Origin: an uncultured Bacteroidales bacterium
GTDB lineage: Bacteria > Bacteroidota > Bacteroidia > Bacteroidales > Paludibacteraceae
DNA: 12,762 nucleotides
Direction: 5' to 3'
Assembly (NCBI GenBank): GCA_937910305.1
Contig: CALEPS010000069.1
Coordinates: 1 to 12,762 of the forward strand
Position 1 is the first letter of the stretch, and every line of letters begins with the position of its first letter. The position numbers and the translations under genes were made by a program. The notes under the pieces were generated by a model. It ran no database searches and had not been told where the DNA came from. It worked only from the letters and a program-made list of their open reading frames with translations. This document shows, piece after piece, positions 5,772-12,679 of this stretch.

Positions 5772-7070
5772 ATGAATTTGAAAGAATACAGATTAGGTGA
5801 TTTAATAGAGGTAACTCGTGGGGCAAGCCTTGCGGGTGATTATTATGCCACTGATGGTAAATATAAACGCATTACTTTGGGTAACTTCAACTATAAAGAA
5901 GGCGGTTTCAAAGATGATACGCAGAAAGAGGACATCTATTACACCGGCAAAGTTGATGAGCGGTTTATCTTGCACAAAGGTGATATCCTCACTCCCTTAA
6001 CAGAGCAAGCTCTTGGGTTGCTTGGCTCAACTATTCGTATTCCTGAAGATGACAAGTATATACAGAGTCAAGATGCAGCACTCATTACTTGTAAAGAGGG
6101 CTTGCTTGACCCTGACTTCTGCTATTATTTGATTTCGTCCGCACAGGTACGCAATCAGTTAAGTGCGGCAGCACAGCAGACAAAGATACGCCACACGTCT
6201 CCTGATAAAATTAAAGCCTGCAAAGTCTTTATACCAGACCTTGCAGAGCAGAAGAAAATAGGGCAGTTATTGCGCCTAATAGAAGAGAAAATCAGTCTCA
6301 ACAAGCAGATAAATCAAAATTTAGAAGCCCTTGCCAAACAGTTGTACGACTATTGGTTTGTGCAGTTTGATTTCCCCGATGAGAACGGTAAACCGTACAA
6401 GTCCAGCGGTGGTGCAATGGTCTATAACGAGCAACTGAAACGCGAAATACCCAAAGGATGGAATATCTGCCAATTAAATGAATACATCTTATCAGACAAC
6501 ACTGGCGATTGGGGTAAAGATGCTATTTCTGATGGATATTTTGAAGTAGGATGTATCAGAGGAGCTGATATTTTATCACTGATTGACCTTCCCAAAAGAT
6601 ATATCAAGAACAAAGAAAAATTACTATCTGAGCACGATATTGTAATTGAGGTATCGGGAGGCAGTCCGTCACAAGCAACAGGAAGATGTGCATACATATC
6701 GAAAGGTGTGATTGAAAGAAATGGTAGTAGAATAACTTGCTCTAATTTTTGTCATGCCTTTACACTTAAAGACTACCGTAAATCTACCTATTTTTATTAC
6801 ACATGGCAACTATTATATAATAGTGGCAACATGTTTAATTACGAGGGGAAAACAAGTGGTATTAAGAACTTTATGACAGAAATGTTTCTGAAGAATTATT
6901 GGATTGATGTTCCTCAGAAATTAGCAAATGATTTCTTTGAGAAAGTGTTTGTATGGTATGCTATGAGAGATGCGAATATAACCGGAAATTCCTCACTCAT
7001 CAAGCAGCGCAACGAACTGCTGCCATTGCTGATGAATGGTCAGGTAAATTTTGATTTATCTGCCGATTAA
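5772..7070 (+). CDS. hsdS: Type I restriction-modification specificity subunit HsdS, complete, in the invertible locus (432 aa)
   Basis: HsdS binds the bipartite target site and recruits HsdM and HsdR. Residues 1-150 are target-recognition domain 1, starting with the typical Y-R-L-G-D-L-I-E. Residues about 153-203 are the central conserved helices (A-E-Q-K-K-I-G-Q-L-L through L-Y-D-Y-W-F). Domain 2 spans about 220-380 and the C-terminal conserved helix ends in R-N-E-L-L-P-L-L-M-N-G. Length is normal and both domains are intact. The crossover core at 6311-6323 falls in the central helix (N-Q-N-L, residues 181-184), and the other site overlaps the last codons. The gene faces the hsdR-hsdM operon, is cotranscribed with the ATPase and overlaps the truncated hsdS (7000-7614) tail to tail. 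In the present orientation it is the only full-length HsdS in the window, so any assembled enzyme would use it in trans. Confidence 0.92.
   Translation: MNLKEYRLGDLIEVTRGASLAGDYYATDGKYKRITLGNFNYKEGGFKDDTQKEDIYYTGKVDERFILHKGDILTPLTEQALGLLGSTIRIPEDDKYIQSQDAALITCKEGLLDPDFCYYLISSAQVRNQLSAAAQQTKIRHTSPDKIKACKVFIPDLAEQKKIGQLLRLIEEKISLNKQINQNLEALAKQLYDYWFVQFDFPDENGKPYKSSGGAMVYNEQLKREIPKGWNICQLNEYILSDNTGDWGKDAISDGYFEVGCIRGADILSLIDLPKRYIKNKEKLLSEHDIVIEVSGGSPSQATGRCAYISKGVIERNGSRITCSNFCHAFTLKDYRKSTYFYYTWQLLYNSGNMFNYEGKTSGIKNFMTEMFLKNYWIDVPQKLANDFFEKVFVWYAMRDANITGNSSLIKQRNELLPLLMNGQVNFDLSAD
6305..6323 (+). repeat. Left 19-bp inverted repeat of the hsdS switch
   Basis: GCAGATAAATCAAAATTTA is the exact reverse complement of 7045-7063. 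It lies in the central conserved helix of hsdS, encoding the tail of K-Q-I-N-Q-N-L. The truncated operon hsdS carries the same bases at the matching codons, so inversion between the two keeps frame. Confidence 0.88.
6311..7057 (+). repeat. 747-bp direct repeat, copy 2 (identical to 2480-3226)
   Basis: This is the expressed copy of the 3'-half cassette, joined to the N-terminal half at 5772-6310. It is identical to copy 1 over its whole length, while the bases just outside differ (GCAGAT here; AAC at the silent cassette). The outer arms thus belong to the sites and the interior to the mobile cassette. Confidence 0.9.
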
Positions 7071-7614
7071 GCGCAATCTTTTGGTCTAAGGTGGCAAGTA
7101 TATTTGCCGCCTTTTCTTGTGCCTCTTTTGGAATGTAGTCTATAGGAATAGCTGCGAATGCTTGTTCTACTTGCAAATTATGAATACCACTTGTCTTTCC
7201 CTCATAATTAAAGAAAGCGCCTGTTGTATAGATGTATTGTAAGTAATTGTAGATATAGCGTGCGTCCCATTCGGGTTTCACAGTAAATGCCACACAAAAA
7301 TTAGAGCAGATAATTTTTTCGTTTACCTCTTTGCATTCTTTTGATATGTATGCGACACGCCCAGTAGATTGAGTATTAGTCCCTCCTGACTTTTCGATAA
7401 TAATACTGCCGACAGGCAAGCATTTTCTTTGTAATGTTCCTTCTGATATATAGCGTGTCGGGATAGAGTTAAACTTACTAGCATTGACATCGTTAATGTC
7501 CGCACCTCTCACACAAGCCACCTTAACAGTGTTTTCTTCTGTTGGTTTATCATCCCCCCAGTCGCCCGAAATATAGTCAAGGATAACATCCGATATGTGT
7601 AGTTGTTCGCTCAT
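7000..7614 (-). CDS. hsdS: Operon hsdS, truncated by inversion after the first half (204 aa)
   Basis: Third gene of the hsdR-hsdM-hsdS operon, starting at the ATG 4 bp after the hsdM stop. Residues 1-190 are a normal N-terminal half: target-recognition domain 1 (with G-D-W-G, R-G-A-D-I and F-N-Y-E-G-K-T-S-G-I) and the central helix L-D-Q-K-I-A-L-N-R-Q-I-N-Q-N-L. After the 19-bp repeat the frame enters the cassette in antisense and adds 14 unrelated residues before TGA at 7002-7000. It is therefore half an HsdS in this orientation. Inverting 6305-7063 would join it in frame to E-A-L-A-K-Q-L-Y-D-Y-W-F and end after V-N-F-D-L-S-A-C, about 438 residues. Some artificially shortened HsdS proteins with one domain dimerise and remain active; whether this one could is unknown. 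Confidence 0.88.
   Translation of the reverse strand: MSEQLHISDVILDYISGDWGDDKPTEENTVKVACVRGADINDVNASKFNSIPTRYISEGTLQRKCLPVGSIIIEKSGGTNTQSTGRVAYISKECKEVNEKIICSNFCVAFTVKPEWDARYIYNYLQYIYTTGAFFNYEGKTSGIHNLQVEQAFAAIPIDYIPKEAQEKAANILATLDQKIALNRQINQNLPDHSSAMAAVRCAA
7045..7063 (-). repeat. Right 19-bp inverted repeat of the hsdS switch
   Basis: The minus strand reads GCAGATAAATCAAAATTTA, identical to the plus strand at 6305-6323. It serves two genes: the central helix of the minus-strand hsdS and, on the plus strand, the last codons (N-F-D-L-S-A) of the complete hsdS. Confidence 0.88.
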
Positions 7615-7618
7615 ACTA

Positions 7619-9277
7619 TTATTTCAATCTTAGGGATTTTAGTTGAGTGAGTATTTTTTGCTCCAACTGATGGCTTTCTTCAAATTGAGCGGTGAGGGTG
7701 TCGGTGTAGTTGGAAATCCGGCGTTCGAACTCATCAGCGGTGATGTCGATGTACTCAATCTTAATGTCGAAATACTGTCCGGCAGAGAGTGAACAACCTT
7801 TCTCCAATAATTCGCTATAACTGACTACCACTGAGAACCCATCTTCGGCTTGTTGGTTAGCGAATGTATCTACAATCTTGCCAATCTCTTCGTCACGGAG
7901 ACGGAGTTTCTGATTGTTGCCTTCTTTGTATTCTTCACCCAGTTTGGAGGCATCAATAAGCGTGATCTTTCGGTTAGAGGTGTCTTCTCCTTCTTTCGGT
8001 TTCTGGAGAAAGAGAACAGAAACATTCGTCCCCGTTGTAGCAAACACATTGCTTGGCATGGAGATACAGCCATAGACGATATGGTTCTCTACGATATGTT
8101 TGAGGATCTTGCCTTCGATACCTGATTTGGCGGTAATGAATCCTGTGGGCACAACAATCGCTGCTTTGCCTCCTGGTTTGAGCGAGTTGATGACGTGCTG
8201 CAAGAAGCAGGTATATATCGCCATCTTGGGTTTCTTGGGATTGATCTCTTTCGGCACATTCGGCACACCTGCCCAGAAACGGGCTGTTTGTGCGGCTACG
8301 GTCTTGTGGGTATCAACGAAATCCACCTTGAACGGCGGGTTAGAGACGATGAAATCAAACTGCCGTAATGCTGTTCCGGCATCGTTCTTATGATACGGAG
8401 CGGTAAGCGTATCACCTTGGATGGCATTATCAAGAGAGTGGACAAGGTTATTGAGAATAAGATTGAGTTTGAGCATCTTATTCGACCGCTGGGAGATATC
8501 TTGCGAATAGATAGTGCATCGCTCCTCGCCAATCTGGTGTGCCAACGCCATGAGCAACGTTCCTGTTCCGGCAGACGGGTCATAGACTTCCATTCCTCGC
8601 AGGTCGGGGTTATCGCCCACCAACAGACGTGCCATGATAGTAGCGATAGAATGCGGTGTGTAATACTCGGCATACTTACCACCCGAATCGGTATTATAGT
8701 CTTTGATAAGGTGTTCAAAGATAGCAGCAAAGAAATCATAATGCTCCTCGAACGTCTCTTCAAATGAGAAATTGACCAGTTTGTCTATCAGCGCGCGTGC
8801 AAAGTCCGCCCGTTTTGCGGTATCGGTTACAAAAACGGTCAGCGGCTCAAAGATAGGAATACGTGTGCGCTCGGTGGTCTGGGTAGAGAAAATATCGATG
8901 TTATCGTGTGCAATCGCTTCCATCGTACTATCAAAGAGCGCGTCAAACTCACCTTTGGTCTGGTTGTTCCAAAGATAGGAGATCAAATGTTGAGGTTGTA
9001 GTTTCGGCACATTTGGATCAAGCGCATAGAGCAGTTCCTCGCGCTCCTCGGGCTGCAAGCCGGCATAGGCTTCTTCCCATTTGTCGGAATGGGCGATAAT
9101 CATACTAAGGTCGGTACAAGTATGTTTGATGGCATAGCCGAACTTGTCATTGAGGAACTTATACAGGAACATCTGTGTGATAATCTTGTACTCATTACCA
9201 TCATTACCCAATCCATACGATTGGCAGGTCAGTTTGAGGTCGTCGATGAGACGGAATGTTTTTTCTCTTAAATCCAT
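7619..9277 (-). CDS. hsdM: Type I restriction-modification DNA methyltransferase subunit HsdM (552 aa)
   Basis: HsdM transfers a methyl group from S-adenosylmethionine to adenine N6 within the site chosen by HsdS. An N-terminal helical domain (about 1-165) is followed by the catalytic domain. The SAM-binding motif is D-P-S-A-G-T-G at 233-239, and the catalytic motif is N-P-P-F at 313-316, preceded by D-F-I-V-S. The Y-Y-T-P segment near 205-208, typical of N6-adenine methylases of this class, is present. The C-terminal tail (about 490-552) has a long helix that usually contacts HsdS. The gene is complete and of normal length, 1 bp after hsdR and 4 bp before hsdS, so the three genes form one transcript. 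Confidence 0.95.
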   Translation of the reverse strand: MDLREKTFRLIDDLKLTCQSYGLGNDGNEYKIITQMFLYKFLNDKFGYAIKHTCTDLSMIIAHSDKWEEAYAGLQPEEREELLYALDPNVPKLQPQHLISYLWNNQTKGEFDALFDSTMEAIAHDNIDIFSTQTTERTRIPIFEPLTVFVTDTAKRADFARALIDKLVNFSFEETFEEHYDFFAAIFEHLIKDYNTDSGGKYAEYYTPHSIATIMARLLVGDNPDLRGMEVYDPSAGTGTLLMALAHQIGEERCTIYSQDISQRSNKMLKLNLILNNLVHSLDNAIQGDTLTAPYHKNDAGTALRQFDFIVSNPPFKVDFVDTHKTVAAQTARFWAGVPNVPKEINPKKPKMAIYTCFLQHVINSLKPGGKAAIVVPTGFITAKSGIEGKILKHIVENHIVYGCISMPSNVFATTGTNVSVLFLQKPKEGEDTSNRKITLIDASKLGEEYKEGNNQKLRLRDEEIGKIVDTFANQQAEDGFSVVVSYSELLEKGCSLSAGQYFDIKIEYIDITADEFERRISNYTDTLTAQFEESHQLEQKILTQLKSLRLK

Positions 9278-9278
9278 A

Positions 9279-12200
9279 TTAAGCAGCAGGGTATGTCCTG
9301 TCGTATTGTTCTACATATTGTTGGTAAATACGCGGAGTCATAAACTCCCAATCTTCGCGCGTGGCTCCCAGATTGATAACCGCCGAGGTATGTGTGGCGA
9401 TGATATTCTGCACTTTTTGGCGGAAGAAAGCATCTTTTTTGAGTATATGATAATCGTCGTAAACAGCAGTATCTATACCGGTTTTGATAGATTTTAAAAC
9501 TTGCTCAATAATCAAATCATCCGCTTGGGCAATCATATGGGCATTATGGCTACGCTGACGTTTTTGGTTCTCCTCCCGGATGCGCTTGTGAATACGGGCA
9601 TATTTATAATCGCCGTTGTAATGGTCTGCCAAAGCTTGGTTAGCGAGTTGAAGTTTATGCAGACGTGCCATGATTTCATCCAACATCTTTTTTTGCTCCG
9701 TGAATTTGGCAACCGTATCAATCTCAAAACCGTACTCATGGAAACGCTGTATAAAGGCATCTCGGAGAGATATGAACTCCTCATCAGCTTGGTCTTCAAA
9801 TTCTGTAAACTGGTGAATCAGATGGGCATAGGACGATTGCAGTTCTTCCTTGGAGGCAATGGTCAGTTCTTCTTCGCCTATCTTTGAGAACGTGAACTCA
9901 ATAGAAGCCATCGCCTCGTTGATAAGGATTTTCTTATCCGCAGCCACTTCGAAACTTTCTTTGGCATTGATGAGGTTGATACGATGCTGCACTTCGGAGA
10001 TTAGTTCCGGCAGGCGTGCTATATCTATCTTGGCAAACTTCTCACGCATATCCTCGTCGCCGAACGTGCGAACCATATTGCCCATATCGCGTGCAGAGAG
10101 AAGCGCGTTCTTCAGGTCAATAAGCGCAGATTTGTCTTCCAGCGTATCTATTTGCGAGGAGAAGAGTTCGGCATTATCCAGTGAGTAATCATAGAGTTTG
10201 CTACGTATCTCGCGCATGTTCTCCACGATCTCATCATTGCCTGCCATAACGGAACGGAAGGTCTCTACAAGCGATTGACCATCCGGCATTTCGGGATCGT
10301 CATGTTTGGCTAACTCGCGTAAATAGGCTTCGTTGGTTTCCTCAAAGTTTTTCTTGATATTGGCGAAATCTATCACATACCCATAGCGCATTTCTCCATA
10401 GGGACGATTGACGCGCGTAATGGCTTGAAGCAGGTTGTGTCCGTCCATCTTACGGCAGAAATAGAGCCGTTTGAGACGCGGAGCGTCAAAGCCTGTCAAA
10501 AGCATATTGAAGACAAAGAGGATATCTATTGTTTCGTTCTTTTTGAAATCCTTTATCACTGCGCGTATTTCCTCTTTCGTTCCGCTGTTATAAAGTACCA
10601 AACCTGCGCGCAAATGGGATTTTAGGACATATTGGTTGTTATGCTCCTCTTGTATCTTGTTGAAATGTTCGTATAGCTTGACAGCCTGCTCTGAGGTCTC
10701 GCATATAACCATTCCGCCGGGATTGAGATTAGGATAGCCCGAACGAAAACGGCTCATATCATGGATGATATAGCGCAGCAGTTCGTCCACATAACTGTCA
10801 TGCTCAATTACTTGCGATTTCTGTACGTCTTTTTTCGTAACGAGTTGATCCAGTTGATCGTAGATTTCATTCAGTTTCTCGCGATAGGAGGTCTCAATTT
10901 CCTCGCGGATTATACGGCGTGTGTATCCGTCCGCAATGGAACGGTCATAATAGTATGTGGATAGGTATTCTCCAAACACGCTGCACGATGAGCGTTCTTC
11001 TTTCAACAACGGCGTGCCGGTAAGCGCAATCTTAATGGCATTCTGGTCGGCGTCAAATAGATTGGCAAGGAAACAGCCTCCGGGTTTGTATCCGCGGTGT
11101 GCTTCGTCAAGAATGAAGATCCGCTGCAGATTGGTAGCATAAGCAGGTAATGATACTTTTGCAGTGTCTTGCGCGAATTTCTGGATATTAACCACTGTTA
11201 TTTCCGCTTGACCCGTATTGCCTTGCATGGACTGATTTTGACGGAATTGCTCCATCAACTCCTCACGGGAATTGGCGGTGTTCACCTTCAATCCGCGCGC
11301 CTCAAACTCTTGCGTGGCTTGCGTAAGCAAGTCCAAACGATCTACCACAAAATAGAAACGCGGGACGGTATTTTGCTCTGCATAGAAATCCGTCAGTACT
11401 TTGGTCAGATAATAACTGAGTGCCGTTTTGCCACTACCCTGTGTGTGCCAAACAATACCCGAACGTACACCCTCTTTGAGTTTGCGGCGGATGTCCAAAG
11501 CAGCAAAGAGTTGCTGATAGCGCATGATATGTTTCTCGTCACGCACTTTGAGTTGACCGTCCTCTTCTTTCTCCTGCTGCACGTATGCTATACCGTAACG
11601 CAGAATAAACAGCAAGCGTTCCGGTGAGCACATGGATGTAAGAATGCTGTTGGTCGGAGTATATAAACCTTTGTTGAACTTGTATTCCGGGTCGTGGACA
11701 ATCACTTCGTTATTATACGCTGCAAGAATCATGTGCTCCGTGGGACCCAAATGTTCATCCGGCAAATAGGGATAGTATGCCAAATATGGAGGAATATCGT
11801 CTGTCGCTTTTTTCTGCTCACGAAAACAGTTGAACGGCACATTCTTGCGTCCGCCCGTGCAATAGAAAGCGCCCTCGATAGGCACTATTCCACCGTGCGC
11901 TTCATAATCCATATTATTGGAGAAAATCATCAACTGCGTGATATTGATGAAACGGCGGAAGGCCTTATTCGGGAAGCGGTCTTGGTTCATACGCCGGCTC
12001 TCTGCCAACATACCGCCGGCATTATTTGGCTTCTTTACCTCGACAAAAACAAGCGGCAAACCATTAACGAACAGTGTAATATCAGGACGAAACTCATTCT
12101 CTCCATTGCGGCATGTGAATTCTGCAGTGAAATGGAACCAATTGTTTTTCGGATTGTCAAAATCTATGAGTTTATATGGAGAGACAGAAACAAGGCGGTG

Positions 12201-12458
12201 ATAGAATGCTTTGCCCAGATCGTCATAGTTGAGTTCTTCCTGAATCTTGCTTAATACCGAAGAAAACTCCGCTTCTTTGCCGGGATTGAGGTCGGCAAAT
12301 TTCTTGCGGAATACATCCAATAAGATATTGGTCTGCCCATCATATTTGTCACCCTCAGAGGATAAGTGCATCTTGCCATAGAACTTATACCCCAATCGGC
12401 ACAAATGTACCATTGCGGGCATCTGTACTCGCGTCGCTTCGTTGAATGTTTTACTCAT
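9279..12458 (-). CDS. hsdR: Type I restriction endonuclease subunit HsdR (1059 aa)
   Basis: HsdR is the motor and nuclease subunit that translocates and cuts unmethylated DNA. I choose the ATG at 12458 (M-S-K-T-F-N-E); the frame opens further up at a TTG (12545), but that would start almost at the predicted transcription start. With this start the PD-(D/E)xK nuclease is at residues 123-143 (R-P-D with Asp126, then Glu140-Val-Lys142). The helicase motor follows: Walker A G-S-G-K-T at 341-345, D-E-A-H at 451-454, T-G-T at 480-482, and later G-F-D-A-P and Q-A-I-T-R-V-N-R-P. The C-terminal 250 residues are helical, as expected for the part that binds the methylase core. The gene is intact and first in the operon. 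The sequence shows no frameshift or lost catalytic residue. Confidence 0.95.
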   Translation of the reverse strand: MSKTFNEATRVQMPAMVHLCRLGYKFYGKMHLSSEGDKYDGQTNILLDVFRKKFADLNPGKEAEFSSVLSKIQEELNYDDLGKAFYHRLVSVSPYKLIDFDNPKNNWFHFTAEFTCRNGENEFRPDITLFVNGLPLVFVEVKKPNNAGGMLAESRRMNQDRFPNKAFRRFINITQLMIFSNNMDYEAHGGIVPIEGAFYCTGGRKNVPFNCFREQKKATDDIPPYLAYYPYLPDEHLGPTEHMILAAYNNEVIVHDPEYKFNKGLYTPTNSILTSMCSPERLLFILRYGIAYVQQEKEEDGQLKVRDEKHIMRYQQLFAALDIRRKLKEGVRSGIVWHTQGSGKTALSYYLTKVLTDFYAEQNTVPRFYFVVDRLDLLTQATQEFEARGLKVNTANSREELMEQFRQNQSMQGNTGQAEITVVNIQKFAQDTAKVSLPAYATNLQRIFILDEAHRGYKPGGCFLANLFDADQNAIKIALTGTPLLKEERSSCSVFGEYLSTYYYDRSIADGYTRRIIREEIETSYREKLNEIYDQLDQLVTKKDVQKSQVIEHDSYVDELLRYIIHDMSRFRSGYPNLNPGGMVICETSEQAVKLYEHFNKIQEEHNNQYVLKSHLRAGLVLYNSGTKEEIRAVIKDFKKNETIDILFVFNMLLTGFDAPRLKRLYFCRKMDGHNLLQAITRVNRPYGEMRYGYVIDFANIKKNFEETNEAYLRELAKHDDPEMPDGQSLVETFRSVMAGNDEIVENMREIRSKLYDYSLDNAELFSSQIDTLEDKSALIDLKNALLSARDMGNMVRTFGDEDMREKFAKIDIARLPELISEVQHRINLINAKESFEVAADKKILINEAMASIEFTFSKIGEEELTIASKEELQSSYAHLIHQFTEFEDQADEEFISLRDAFIQRFHEYGFEIDTVAKFTEQKKMLDEIMARLHKLQLANQALADHYNGDYKYARIHKRIREENQKRQRSHNAHMIAQADDLIIEQVLKSIKTGIDTAVYDDYHILKKDAFFRQKVQNIIATHTSAVINLGATREDWEFMTPRIYQQYVEQYDRTYPAA

Positions 12459-12487
12459 AGCATTGTTGTGTTTTTGTGTTCTCAACC

Positions 12488-12504
12488 CGTGAGCAACACT
12501 CACG
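12488..12504 (-). other. Small hairpin in the hsdR leader
   Basis: A perfect 6-bp stem (12488-12493 with 12499-12504, CGTGAG/CTCACG) with a 5-nt loop lies 30 bp upstream of the hsdR ATG in the untranslated leader. No T-run follows on the minus strand, so it is not a terminator. It could modulate translation or RNA stability, or be incidental. Confidence 0.4.
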
Positions 12505-12537
12505 ACTTGCTTTCTTTTGGTGTCCGTTTCACGCCCC

Positions 12538-12555
12538 GCACGCAATTATGCGTGC
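12538..12555. promoter_or_regulatory. Dyad over the predicted hsdR transcription start (candidate operator)
   Basis: GCACGCA at 12538-12544 pairs with TGCGTGC at 12549-12555 around a 4-nt centre. The dyad starts at the last base of the -7 box and covers the expected start near 12548. Type I operons are often controlled at the hsdR promoter; a repressor here would block initiation. No regulator gene is visible nearby. Confidence 0.45.
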
Positions 12556-12586
12556 AAAGGTACGAAAAATTTCGGATATATGCAAT
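12555..12586 (-). promoter_or_regulatory. Bacteroides-type promoter of the hsdR-hsdM-hsdS operon
   Basis: The minus strand has ATTG at 12586-12583 (one mismatch to TTTG), a 20-bp spacer, and TACCTTTG at 12562-12555, a full match to TAnnTTTG. The leader to the ATG at 12458 would be about 90 nt. A further 7-bp dyad (GAAAATC at 12587-12593, GATTTTC at 12597-12603) abuts the -33 box on its upstream side. Confidence 0.75.
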
Positions 12587-12679
12587 GAAAATCGTAGATT
12601 TTCGATTCGGACGGCGGTTTTTGTGTCTCGGTCTTGCGTCGGTTGTGTCCCGCTCATCGGTCGGTGGGGACAGACGATG

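Noticed and set aside
2480..7057. A composite transposon or insertion sequence bounded by the 747-bp direct repeats
   Set aside because: The repeated unit is an hsdS half and encodes no transposase; its ends are recombinase core sites and no target-site duplication is apparent. A cassette duplication explains it better.
7554..7559. Run of six C (G6 in the minus-strand hsdS) as a slipped-strand phase-variation tract
   Set aside because: Six bases is short for slippage control, and it simply encodes W-G in the conserved G-D-W-G motif, also present in the other copy with a shorter run. The inversion explains the variable state.
9279..12545. Longer 1088-residue version of HsdR starting at TTG
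   Set aside because: The TTG start lies within about 3 bases of the predicted transcription start and the added 29 residues look like leader sequence, including the hairpin at 12488-12504.
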